Below are positions 26,451 to 35,647 of a stretch of 64,000 nucleotides of DNA, in pieces. The stretch lies in contig NZ_RBAH01000002.1 in assembly GCF_003626695.1 (NCBI RefSeq), forward strand, positions 372,001-436,000, given 5' to 3'. The notes beneath the pieces were generated by a model. The model ran no database searches, had not been told where the DNA came from, and was given only the letters and a program-made list of their open reading frames with translations. A program made the translations under genes and the position numbers. The number at the start of each line of letters is the position of its first letter. The first letter of the stretch is position 1. This DNA comes from Paenibacillus ginsengarvi. Lineage in GTDB: Bacteria > Bacillota > Bacilli > Paenibacillales > NBRC-103111.

Positions 26451-29400
26451 ATGAATAAAAAATCAGATAAACGAGATCGGTTCGAATTTATAATGCAACA
26501 GGTTGGAATCCCACAAGATGTAAGGGAGACTTTTTTTCTTGACGGTTATATTGAGTTGGTCGTATGTTCAAGCAAAAATCGTACATGGACGATTTATTTG
26601 TATAAGGAAACGCTCATACCATCTGACATCTACTGTTCATTCTGTGCCATGGTAATGAAGAAATATGCTCATATTGCTGATATTCGGTTCGTGGTGCATT
26701 ACGGCCCTGATATAAACGATATCACTCTTACAAAGGAATATTGGCCCTTATGTGCGGAATGGGTTGAGCAACAGTCGTCTTCAGTCAATGGTTGGCTAAG
26801 ATGCGCTAAGATAGATCTAAGCGATAAAAATCTAGCGATAAAGCTCACGGACAAAGTTACGCTTCGTTTAGCGCAAAAACGTGGTTTTGACAGACTAGTA
26901 CGAATGTTCTTCGAAAGTTATTTTGGTCGGACGTATAACGTAAAACTGGACGTATTGGAATCGACAAGTGATGAGTTGGAAAAGTTCGCACGGAAAGTCG
27001 TTGAGGAAGATCAGCAAGTGGCGTTCGATGTTTGGGCCGCCACTAAGAAGAGAGTAGCGGAAGAAAAACCAGACCCAGACAAATTAGTGTATGGCTACGA
27101 TATTCAAGATCCGGCTGTGCCGATCCAGCAGATCCAGGAAGAAGAACGACGGGTAACCATACAGGGTGTCTTATTTGGTTTGGAGAAGAAGGCGTTAAAA
27201 TCCGGCAGCACTTTATATAGCTTTTCGTTAACGGATTATTCCGACTCTCTGTCTGCAAAGGTCTTTGCCAAGACTAAGGAAGACGAAAAGATTCTCGACT
27301 TATTGACAGACGGTAAATGGGTAAAATTGAGAGGGAAGGTAGATTACGACCGTTTTATGAACCCCCCGGAACTGTGTCTATTTGTGACGGATGCAGCTGA
27401 AATTCTCGGACCATCGGAACCGGCGGATGAAGCTGAGGAGAAACGGGTAGAATTCCATCTTCATACTGCCATGAGTGCTATGGATGGGGTCACACATGTA
27501 GAAGACTACATCAAGCAGGCGGCGAAATGGGGACACAAAGCCATAGCCATTACTGATCATGGAGTGGTCCAATCGTTCCCTGAAGCTGCTAAAGCTGCTA
27601 AAGCCGCAGGAATCAAGCTTATCTATGGTTTGGAGGCCAATGTCGTTAACGATTGCGTACCTGTGGTTCATACAGAACAGGATCTGCCCCTCGCCGACGC
27701 AATGTATGTGATATTCGACATTGAGACCACTGGTCTTTCGGTTGTCACCAACAAAATAATCGAAATCGCCGGAGTTAAAATGAAGGATGGTAAAATTGTA
27801 GAAAAATTCGCTTCCTTCGTAAATCCGCATGAGAAAATTCCATATAACATCCAACAACTGACCAATATTACCGACGAGATGGTAATCGATGCGCCTGAAT
27901 TAGAAGAAGTGCTTCTCAAGTTTACCGCTTTTGTAGAAGGTACTGTCCTGGTAGCCCACAACGCTAGATTCGACATGGGTTTTATGCAGGCCAATTTAAA
28001 GAAACTAGGGATGGCAGAACTGACAAACCCGGTGCTGGATACCCTCGAATTGGCTAGACAGCTGTTCCCCGCACTGAAAAACCACCGACTAAACACGTTA
28101 ACGAATAAATATAAGGTCGGTTTAGTTAACCATCACCGGGCCGTAAACGATGCGGAAGCCCTTGGTCATGTACTAGTTGGATTACTCAAGGATGCCGCAG
28201 GTAGTGGACTTACAAATCTTCGGGATCTTAATAAAAATGTGGGTAAGGACTTGACCAACATCAAGCCGTTTCATTGCTGCCTCTATGCCAAAAATCCGGC
28301 CGGCAAGAAAAATCTCTTCAAGCTGCTCTCTTTATCCTATACGGAACAGTTTAACAAGATCCCTTGCATCCCTAAAAGCCGACTTGCCGAACTGCGTAAT
28401 GGTCTCATCATCAGTTCCGGATGCGAGAAGGGGGAATTTTTCGAGGCAGTTCTGTTTAAAACAGAGGAGGAAGCAGAGCGGATTGCTGAGTTTTACGATG
28501 TGCTGGAGATTCAGCCCATTGAAATCAATTTACACTTGGTAGAGAAAGGATTAGTTGGGTCGCGGATGGAATTGGAGCAGGCCAATCGCTCTGTTGTGGA
28601 AATTGGTCGCAGGCTGGGAAAACCAGTCATTGCTACTGGCAATGTGCACTATTTGCACCCGCGGAATAGAATTCAACGGGACATTATTATCCACGGCATA
28701 ACTGGGTTCAGCCCATTGAAAGATCAGAGAAAGCCGGACTGCCATTTCCGTACCACCCAAGAGATGCTAAGACAGTTTGCCTTCCTCGGGACAAACACAG
28801 CTTATGAGGTTGTAGTTAAGAACACAAACACACTCGCTGATGAGATTGAGACAGTTGACCTCTTTCCCAAGAAACCGTTTTTTCCCATTTTGGACAATGC
28901 AGATAACGAAATCCGGGAGAAATGTTATAACAAAGCAAACCATCTTTATGGCGATCCGTTACCAGAGATTATAATCAATCGACTTGAACGGGAACTAGTG
29001 CCAATTAGCAAAGCCGGGTTTTCCACACTGTATTTGATAGCGGAACGTCTGGTTAAGAAATCGAACGAGGACGGGTATCTTGTGGGATCCAGGGGCTCTG
29101 TCGGCTCGTCCATCGTAGCCATGATGCTAGGCATATCCGAGGTTAACCCGTTGGCCCCACATTATTTATGTTCCAATTGCAAAACGAGCGAATGGTTCAC
29201 CGACGGCAGTATCTCTAGTGGATTCGACTTGTCGGACAAACCATGTCCTAACTGCGGTGCAACTATGCTTGGTGATGGCCAAGATATCCCCTTCGAGACC
29301 TTTCTCGGCTTCAAGGGTGATAAGGTACCGGATATTGACTTGAACTTTTCTGGCGAATACCAATCCGTCGCCCATAATTATACGAAAGTTCTGTTTGGTG

Positions 29401-30752
29401 ACAAAAATGTGGTAAGGGCAGGTACAATAGGAACCGTTGCTGAGAAAACAGCCTATGGTTATGTGAAAAAGTATGAAGAGGACCACGGAAAGAAATGGCG
29501 TACGGCTGAGGTCCTCCGATTAGCATCTGGTTGTACGGGGGTGAAAAGAAATACCGGTCAACACCCGGGAGGCATCGTGGTTGTTCCGGATTACATTGAA
29601 GCCGAAGAAATAACACCGTTACAATACCCAGCTGACGATGTGAAATCCGAGTGGAAGACGACGCACTTTGACTATCATGCTTTCGAAGAAAATCTACTTA
29701 AACTGGATATTCTCGGTCATAGTGACCCCACCATGATGCGTCTGCTGCAAGAACTAACCGGTGTGGATCCGTTAAATATCCCCATGAATGATCCGAAGGT
29801 GCTCAGTTTGTTTTCTTCACCAGATGCATTGGGAGTAACAGCCGTGCAGATCCGTTCAGATGTGGGGGCCTATGGACTTCCGGACTTTGGTTCCAAATTC
29901 ACGCGTCAGATGCTATCGGAGACAAGACCAAAGGTTTTTTCAGACCTGTTACAGATTTCGGGTTTATCACACGGAACTGGAGTATGGCTGGGAAATGCGC
30001 ACAAGTTAATTTTGAATGGAACCTGTACCATCAAAACAGTGATTGGGTGCCGGGATAACATTATGCTTTACCTGATTTATAAAGGGATGGACGCTGGGTT
30101 AGCCTTTACAATCACAGAAAGCGTTCGGAAAGGTAAAGGTCTAACCGACGAATGGATGGAAGAAATGCGAAAGATTAATACACCGGAATGGTACATTGAT
30201 TCTTGTTTGAAGATTGAATATATGTTTCCGCGTGCACATGCTGCAGCATATTGCATCTCAGCTGTACGTACCGCATTTTATAAACTGTATTATCCTATTG
30301 AATATTATGCGGCATTGTTCACAGTAGATGGTATCGAGCACGTGGATGTAGAATTGTTTCGAAAGGGCTATGATGCTATCCTCAAGCGAATTGTAGAGAT
30401 TGAAGAGAAAGGGTTCGAAGCTACTACCAGGGAGAAAAATAGTATTTCGGTATTGGAAAACGCCCTTGAGATGACGGCACGCGGATATATTTTTCAAAAT
30501 ATCGATTTGTACCGATCCCATTATAATAAGTTTATTGTATATGACAAATCACTTATTCCACCATTCTCGGCGCTGCAAGGAGTAGGTGAAAACGCCGCAA
30601 AAGCTATTAAGGCAGCATGCGAGAATGGCCCGTTTCTTTCTATTGAGGATTTTCATTCAGGAACAAGAACTTCCAGAACTATAGTGCAAATCTTAAAAGA
30701 GATGGGCTGTTTTCATGGTTTACCAGAATCAAACCAATTGATTTTATTTTAA
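26451..30752 (+). CDS. polC: DNA polymerase III PolC-type alpha subunit
   Basis: About 1433 residues, the normal PolC length. Order: N-terminal domain; OB fold (VTIQGVLFGLEKK, ~225-320); PHP (VEFHLHTAMSAMDG, ITDHGVVQSFPEA, ~330-400); DnaQ exonuclease inserted in PHP (FDIETTGL, ~418-585, AHNARFDMGFMQ, HRAVNDAEALGH); zinc site CSNC...CPNC (~906-935); palm with VPDIDLNF (~961) and KLDILGHSDPTM. The C-terminus QLILF fits a sliding-clamp motif. The normal polC sits beside proS in Firmicutes; here it stands alone between a DHFR-like gene and a desaturase and is more AT-rich than its neighbours, so it may be a second copy. ATG 26451 is preferred over TTG 26448 because of GGGGAGG spacing. Confidence 0.95.
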   Translation: MNKKSDKRDRFEFIMQQVGIPQDVRETFFLDGYIELVVCSSKNRTWTIYLYKETLIPSDIYCSFCAMVMKKYAHIADIRFVVHYGPDINDITLTKEYWPLCAEWVEQQSSSVNGWLRCAKIDLSDKNLAIKLTDKVTLRLAQKRGFDRLVRMFFESYFGRTYNVKLDVLESTSDELEKFARKVVEEDQQVAFDVWAATKKRVAEEKPDPDKLVYGYDIQDPAVPIQQIQEEERRVTIQGVLFGLEKKALKSGSTLYSFSLTDYSDSLSAKVFAKTKEDEKILDLLTDGKWVKLRGKVDYDRFMNPPELCLFVTDAAEILGPSEPADEAEEKRVEFHLHTAMSAMDGVTHVEDYIKQAAKWGHKAIAITDHGVVQSFPEAAKAAKAAGIKLIYGLEANVVNDCVPVVHTEQDLPLADAMYVIFDIETTGLSVVTNKIIEIAGVKMKDGKIVEKFASFVNPHEKIPYNIQQLTNITDEMVIDAPELEEVLLKFTAFVEGTVLVAHNARFDMGFMQANLKKLGMAELTNPVLDTLELARQLFPALKNHRLNTLTNKYKVGLVNHHRAVNDAEALGHVLVGLLKDAAGSGLTNLRDLNKNVGKDLTNIKPFHCCLYAKNPAGKKNLFKLLSLSYTEQFNKIPCIPKSRLAELRNGLIISSGCEKGEFFEAVLFKTEEEAERIAEFYDVLEIQPIEINLHLVEKGLVGSRMELEQANRSVVEIGRRLGKPVIATGNVHYLHPRNRIQRDIIIHGITGFSPLKDQRKPDCHFRTTQEMLRQFAFLGTNTAYEVVVKNTNTLADEIETVDLFPKKPFFPILDNADNEIREKCYNKANHLYGDPLPEIIINRLERELVPISKAGFSTLYLIAERLVKKSNEDGYLVGSRGSVGSSIVAMMLGISEVNPLAPHYLCSNCKTSEWFTDGSISSGFDLSDKPCPNCGATMLGDGQDIPFETFLGFKGDKVPDIDLNFSGEYQSVAHNYTKVLFGDKNVVRAGTIGTVAEKTAYGYVKKYEEDHGKKWRTAEVLRLASGCTGVKRNTGQHPGGIVVVPDYIEAEEITPLQYPADDVKSEWKTTHFDYHAFEENLLKLDILGHSDPTMMRLLQELTGVDPLNIPMNDPKVLSLFSSPDALGVTAVQIRSDVGAYGLPDFGSKFTRQMLSETRPKVFSDLLQISGLSHGTGVWLGNAHKLILNGTCTIKTVIGCRDNIMLYLIYKGMDAGLAFTITESVRKGKGLTDEWMEEMRKINTPEWYIDSCLKIEYMFPRAHAAAYCISAVRTAFYKLYYPIEYYAALFTVDGIEHVDVELFRKGYDAILKRIVEIEEKGFEATTREKNSISVLENALEMTARGYIFQNIDLYRSHYNKFIVYDKSLIPPFSALQGVGENAAKAIKAACENGPFLSIEDFHSGTRTSRTIVQILKEMGCFHGLPESNQLILF

Positions 30753-30829
30753 AAATATTTAAATGAAAATGTTGACAAATTCCTGTCACAGAATCTAAAC
30801 CTTATTGATTAAAATTCGTGAAGCCTATG

Positions 30830-30978
30830 ATTTCTTTTCCCTGAGTCCAGTTCCATTGCCGGAACCTCTGAGTCTTCGGCTTCGCTGCCGACGCCCTTGC
30901 CCTCTGCTAACAGTTCCTACTGCCAAGCCTGTAGTGGACTTGCACCACCTAGTTATCGCCCATACCGGGCTCACATAA
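30830..30978 (-). other. structured remnant, possibly group II intron 5' RNA fragment
   Basis: Read on the minus strand this begins GTGAGCCCGGTATGGGCGAT and contains GGTGCAAGTCC and GGCAGTAGG-like elements, which recall domain I of bacterial group II introns. No reverse transcriptase frame is present. It separates polC from the desaturase gene. Identification rests on motif memory only. Confidence 0.3.
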
Positions 30979-30980
30979 AA

Positions 30981-31011
30981 AAGAAGGCATTCAGCCTTCG
31001 AATGCCTTCTT
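30981..31011 (-). terminator. terminator overlapping the desaturase stop codon
   Basis: On the minus strand AAGAAGGCATT and AATGCCTTCTT pair around a 9-base loop, followed by TTTTATG. The stop codon at 30991-30993 lies in the hairpin, so the last codons of the gene are part of the terminator. Confidence 0.75.
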
Positions 31012-32019
31012 TGCTTTGCGTTTAACCGCAAATTTCTTGATCTCCCCAAACCCTACGAATTTCTTGCTTTGTTCATTCCAAATCCGGAAACGAAGCGATT
31101 CCAGACTCGTTCGCAAAGTAATCGTCTTAACATCGCGCAGTCGAGGATTGCTGTTATGCACCGATTCGAGATAGTAGTTAGGCACTCTTGGACTCAAATG
31201 GTGAATATGGTGAAAGCCGATATTGCCAGTGATCCAGTGCAAAATTCTCGGCAGCTTGTAGTAGGAGCTTCCATGCAGCGCCGCTTTCACGTAGTCCCAT
31301 TCCTTTTCTTCTGCGAAATAAGATTCCTCGAACTGGTGCTGCACATAAAATAGCCAAATGCCCGCCACGCCCGAAACGAAAAAGATCGGGCCTTGGATGA
31401 GGAGAAACTCCTGCCAGCCAATCATCCAGCAAAGCAATGCGCTTCCGCCAAAGATGCCCACGTTAGTAATATACGTATTGATACGTTCTTTAAACCCGGC
31501 GCGCGGCCGGTTAAACCGATAATCGATCAAAAAAATGTAGATCGGGCCGATCGTAAACATAAGGAACGGATTGCGGTAAAGCCGGTAAACGAGCCGTCGC
31601 AGCGTAGACGACGACACATATTCGTCCATCGTTAGCGTCCATATATCTCCTGTCCCTCTTTTATCCAGATTGCCGCTGGTCGCATGATGAACAGCGTGAC
31701 TGTGGCGCCATTGGTAGAACGGACAAAAAGTCAGTATGCCGGTTATCGTCCCGACAATCTCATTGGCCAGCTTATTTTTGAAAAAAGATTTGTGGCAGCA
31801 ATCATGAAAAATAATAAATATCCGTACGAGAAATAATCCTGCAACGATGGTTAGCGGCAACGAAAGCCAATAGGAAATCGATAAACTCGCATAGGCAAAG
31901 TACCAAAGCAATAAAAAAGGGATAACCGTATTCGTAATCTGCCACATACTATGCCTCAGATGTGGTCTTTCGTAAGGTGCGATGTCTTTCCGCCAACCGC
32001 TTGTCTGCTCATGGGGCAT
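30991..32019 (-). CDS. membrane fatty acid desaturase
   Basis: A 342-residue integral membrane enzyme of the acyl-lipid desaturase family (Bacillus Des-like). The three histidine boxes that hold the di-iron centre are present: HDCCH (~93), HSHAVHH (~128) and HHIHH (~290). Hydrophobic segments IPFLLLWYFAYASLSISYWL, LPLTIVAGLFLVRIFIIF and two further pairs around 175-230 give a four-helix topology. It introduces a double bond into membrane lipid acyl chains, often on cold shock. ATG 32019 follows GGAGAGGAAG. No DesK/DesR pair is adjacent. Confidence 0.93.
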   Translation of the reverse strand: MPHEQTSGWRKDIAPYERPHLRHSMWQITNTVIPFLLLWYFAYASLSISYWLSLPLTIVAGLFLVRIFIIFHDCCHKSFFKNKLANEIVGTITGILTFCPFYQWRHSHAVHHATSGNLDKRGTGDIWTLTMDEYVSSSTLRRLVYRLYRNPFLMFTIGPIYIFLIDYRFNRPRAGFKERINTYITNVGIFGGSALLCWMIGWQEFLLIQGPIFFVSGVAGIWLFYVQHQFEESYFAEEKEWDYVKAALHGSSYYKLPRILHWITGNIGFHHIHHLSPRVPNYYLESVHNSNPRLRDVKTITLRTSLESLRFRIWNEQSKKFVGFGEIKKFAVKRKAKKAFEG

Positions 32020-32421
32020 TTCTTAGAACTTCCTCTCCGGATCATCTCGCAATCTAATTTTCACATCCATGGTAATACGTTTAAAAATGAAAAAGGTTCC
32101 TGCTACTTCGGAAAATGTTGCGAAAATAGGCTCTCCAAATAATGGATCTCCCGTTCTGAACAAAACAGCATCCTCGGAAGCTCGAGTGATTGTTCCAGCC
32201 CGGGGATCGTCCCGCTTTCCCCGACATACCCCGGAGGTGGACGAGATGGCTACGAAAGACTTCCGCACCGTCAACCTGTCATGAAAGTCCATGATGATGT
32301 CATATCGGTCATATGGCGGCCGCTTACCCGCTCTTCTACAATTATGTTATCCGGCGACATATGCCAAATTTGCGGCACACTGATATAGTAAGGGCATACG
32401 GCAAAGGGAGATGATCGGCAT
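32020..32421. other. intergenic region, divergent promoters expected
   Basis: 402 bp between the leftward desaturase and the rightward lipoprotein gene. Short open frames exist on both strands (for example 32023-32292 minus) but lack convincing starts or motifs. Regulatory region for both genes; no clear operator recognised. Confidence 0.4.
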
Positions 32422-33975
32422 ATGGATGCTTTCGTTCGACGCATGACAGAGATTCGGAGAGCTTCGGCACTCGTGACCCTGCTAGGAACATGTCTGGTAG
32501 CGGGATGCCGCGCGGAGGGGGATGCTGGATTGGCGGGAGGGAAGGCGACGGGACCTGGAAATGAGGGGCGCCCGATGGTACGCATCGTCACCAACGGCCT
32601 GAACGCCATATATCCCGAAGGAATGGATATCAACAGCAATCCGTATATCGAGAGCATCCGCAAGCACACGAACCTCGACATTCGGTTCACGATTCCGCCG
32701 AGCGAAGGGTTCGATACGAAGCTTAACGTCATTATGGCATCCGACGACATTCCCGATCTGATCAGCACCAGCAACACGAACTGGTTCGTCCATTATGTGA
32801 ACCGGCAAGCGCTCATGCCGCTGGACGAGTTGATCGACCGGCACGCTCCCGGTCTACGCAAACGTTTCCCGCAAGAGGCGTGGGACCAAGTAACGGTGGA
32901 CGGGCGCATCTACGCGATACCGAGCCTGAACGAAGCACCCGGCGGATATTTGATGTACGCGCGCAAAGATTGGCTGGACCGTCTCGGTCTACAGCCCCCT
33001 ACGACGCTTGACGAATACTATGCGGTCATGAAGGCGTTCGCGGAACAAGATCCGGACGGCAATGGAAAAGACGACACGGCCGGCATATCGATCCGCGAAA
33101 ATATGGGAGGAGCGTCGCCACTGTTCGGCGCATTCGGAACGCAAGTGTCGATCTTGGCGTGGCACGAACGGGACGGCCGGCTTGTAAACGGAACCGTGCT
33201 GCCGGAGACGAAGGAAGCTCTCGCTTTCATGGCCAAGCTATACAAGGAGAAGCTGCTGGACCAGCAGTTCATGCTGAATAAGACGGCCGTATTCAACGAG
33301 AAAATCGCCAATGGCAAAATCGGGCTGTACGCCGCATCATGGTCCGATACGCGCGGACCGATCTTGGATAACCGTCTGAACGATCCGAAGGCGGAATGGA
33401 TTCCGCTCGATTACCCTGTCGGCAAGGACGGCCGCAAAGGCACGAGCGCTTCCCAGCCGGTGCGCTATTACAGCGTCGTTCCGGCAGCCGCCGTCAATGC
33501 GGCAGGCGCGATGAAGCTGCTCGATTTTTTGTCCGGAGAAGGATACCGCGACATCAAGCTGGGCTTCGAGAATGAAATATGGACCAGAACCGACGGTAAA
33601 ATGGTCATCAATTTCGCGGAGCACAACAAACATTTTTACCGCGGCGTCTATTCCAATTTGGCGGACATCGCAGAACCCGGGGTTACGAAGGATAGGCTGG
33701 ACGGGCTCGGCATGCCGTTCCGTTTGAACGAGAATCTAAGCCGGATCGGCCAAAACTTGATCAAAAGCGCTTTTACCGGAACGACGGTGCCGGCTATGGG
33801 CCTATACGGGGCGAATCTGGAGAAAGACATGCAGGAAACATTCACCAAAATTGTCGCGGGGGCACTACCCTTGTCCGAGTTCGATGCGTTTGTCGAACGA
33901 TGGTATAAAGCGGGCGGCGAACAAATGACCGCCGAAGTGAATGCTTGGTACGAGAGCAAGAACCGGGAAAAATGA
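32422..33975 (+). CDS. extracellular solute-binding lipoprotein (LipO/YtcQ type)
   Basis: A 517-residue binding protein. N-terminal signal with lipobox LVAGC near residue 29, then a mature domain including NSNPYIESIRKHTNLDIRFT and SDDIPDLISTSN. A Ca-binding-like loop DPDGNGKDDT lies near 211. It is longer and different from the five paralogous family-1 proteins and resembles those linked to oligosaccharide or pectin-fragment uptake. No permease adjacent. It heads a run of same-strand genes (binding proteins, YesM/YesN, hydrolase, DUF4838) that may share a substrate. ATG follows AAAGGGA. Confidence 0.9.
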   Translation: MDAFVRRMTEIRRASALVTLLGTCLVAGCRAEGDAGLAGGKATGPGNEGRPMVRIVTNGLNAIYPEGMDINSNPYIESIRKHTNLDIRFTIPPSEGFDTKLNVIMASDDIPDLISTSNTNWFVHYVNRQALMPLDELIDRHAPGLRKRFPQEAWDQVTVDGRIYAIPSLNEAPGGYLMYARKDWLDRLGLQPPTTLDEYYAVMKAFAEQDPDGNGKDDTAGISIRENMGGASPLFGAFGTQVSILAWHERDGRLVNGTVLPETKEALAFMAKLYKEKLLDQQFMLNKTAVFNEKIANGKIGLYAASWSDTRGPILDNRLNDPKAEWIPLDYPVGKDGRKGTSASQPVRYYSVVPAAAVNAAGAMKLLDFLSGEGYRDIKLGFENEIWTRTDGKMVINFAEHNKHFYRGVYSNLADIAEPGVTKDRLDGLGMPFRLNENLSRIGQNLIKSAFTGTTVPAMGLYGANLEKDMQETFTKIVAGALPLSEFDAFVERWYKAGGEQMTAEVNAWYESKNREK

Positions 33976-34177
33976 CGTAGGCAAGCCGCAAGAAACGCGA
34001 ATAAGCGGTCTTGCGACGATAGTTAGAAATCGATTTCCGAAATGAAAGGGGTGATGCTGAAGCACGAATCGAGCCCTTGCGCGCCTGATGACCGGGCGAG
34101 ATCGTAAGTATGGGCGCGGTAACGACTGCAGGACTGAATCGGAACGCACAACGAAAAATCGGAAAGGGGCATTCAAC

Positions 34178-35515
34178 ATGCAACGGAGAACATGGACGAC
34201 CGGTTTGCTCGTACTGTCGATCGCTTTCGTAAGCGCTTGCAGTGGAGCGAAGACAGGGGGGGATAACGAGAAAGGAACGGCGGTGCAGCCGAAGCAGGCC
34301 GAAACGCCGGCAAATCCGTATTCGAAGCTCGATCAGCCGATCGAACTGACGTATTACTTAAATGCAGGGGGCTACTCTCAGGAATCTTTCATGAAAGGGG
34401 TCGGCAAGTCGCTCAAGGAAAAATTCCCGAACGTCACGTTCAAAGTGTATTGGCGCGACAAAGGGACGATGCTGGCCGATCTGATCGCGTCCGGCACAAG
34501 CATCGATATAATCAGCGCCTCCTCGGGAACGATAGCGGACATCGTTGAGCTCGGACTCGGCCAAGATATTACCGATCTGATCCAACAAAACAAGTTCGAT
34601 TTAAACAAGCTCGAGCCTACGGCCGTTGATGGGATGCGCAAGCTTTCCGGCGGCAAGCTGTATGGGCTGCCGGTGCAAGTTTCGACGACGGCGCTATTTT
34701 ACAACAAAGACTTATTCGACAAGTTCGGTGTCGCCTACCCGAAAGACAACATGGCCTGGGATGAAATATATGAGCTGGCCAAGAAGATGACGCGGACGGA
34801 CGGCAGTGCGAAATACAAAGGCTTCGGCGTCTCGTTCAGCCATCTCGCGCTCATGAACCAATATTCGCAGGAATTGGTCGACCCGAAGACGGAGAAAGCG
34901 GTTCTGAACAGCGACAACTGGAAAAAAATATTCAACAACATGGTCCGGTTTTACCAAATCCCGGGCAACGAAACGACGATCGACGAATTAAACAGCCCAT
35001 CCACCGCGTTTAACAAAAACAAAAACGTGGCGATGATGGCGATGATCGGCGGCTCGTCGTTCCCGCCGGAGACAACAAACTGGGATGTCGTGTCGCTGCC
35101 GCTGCTGCCCGAAGTGAAGGGAGTCGGCTCCGCTCCTTATTCGACCTATTATGCCGTGCCGAACAACAGCAAAAACCGGGAAGCGGCGTTCCAAGTCATC
35201 GCTTGGCTGACGTCGGAGGAGTACCAGAAGACGCTGATCGACCAAGGCTTTATTCCGGTATTGAAAGATAAGCAATACAAAGACCAGATGGGGAAGAACA
35301 TTCCGGCTCTCGCGGGCAAAAACGTCAAAGGGGTCGTACCCGATCAATACGCCTCGCCGATCACGCTGAGCCCGTATATGAATATGGCGACCGCTCCATT
35401 GTACGCGGCGTTCAATTCGGTCGCGCTCGGAGAAAAAGATGTCAGTACCGCTCTACGGGAAGCCGATGAAAAAGCCAATATCGACATAGCGGCAAAGAAA
35501 GCTTCCATCAAGTAA
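34178..35515 (+). CDS. ABC transporter extracellular sugar-binding lipoprotein (family 1)
   Basis: About 445 residues. Signal MQRRTWTTGLLVLSIAFVSA followed by lipobox Cys (VSACS). Core motifs YYLNAGGYSQESFMKGVG, DLFDKFGVAYPKDNMAWDE and GLPVQVSTTALFYNKD. The open frame begins at 34088 but ATG 34178 follows GGAAAGGGG and starts an ideal signal peptide, so the longer form is rejected. It precedes the YesM/YesN pair, which may control it. Paralogue of the proteins at 9521, 44390, 55091 and 61376. No permease nearby. Confidence 0.93.
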   Translation: MQRRTWTTGLLVLSIAFVSACSGAKTGGDNEKGTAVQPKQAETPANPYSKLDQPIELTYYLNAGGYSQESFMKGVGKSLKEKFPNVTFKVYWRDKGTMLADLIASGTSIDIISASSGTIADIVELGLGQDITDLIQQNKFDLNKLEPTAVDGMRKLSGGKLYGLPVQVSTTALFYNKDLFDKFGVAYPKDNMAWDEIYELAKKMTRTDGSAKYKGFGVSFSHLALMNQYSQELVDPKTEKAVLNSDNWKKIFNNMVRFYQIPGNETTIDELNSPSTAFNKNKNVAMMAMIGGSSFPPETTNWDVVSLPLLPEVKGVGSAPYSTYYAVPNNSKNREAAFQVIAWLTSEEYQKTLIDQGFIPVLKDKQYKDQMGKNIPALAGKNVKGVVPDQYASPITLSPYMNMATAPLYAAFNSVALGEKDVSTALREADEKANIDIAAKKASIK

Positions 35516-35647
35516 CAGCTCCGTAACGGCGCTTCATGAGCAAAACGGCTGTCCGCCACGCTGCGATCTCCTTTACAATGAAAGAAAGGATTGCCGGCGC
35601 GCTGCCGCGAAGGACGGCAGCCGGCAAACGCGGAAGGAGTAGCCGGC

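Noticed and set aside
32023..32292. Leftward 89-codon frame directly before the desaturase
   Set aside because: No ribosome site or recognisable motif, and an overlapping frame of similar length runs on the other strand; most likely chance.
34088..34177. Longer N-terminus for the 34178 binding protein
   Set aside because: The extra 30 residues precede a perfect lipoprotein signal and lack a ribosome site.
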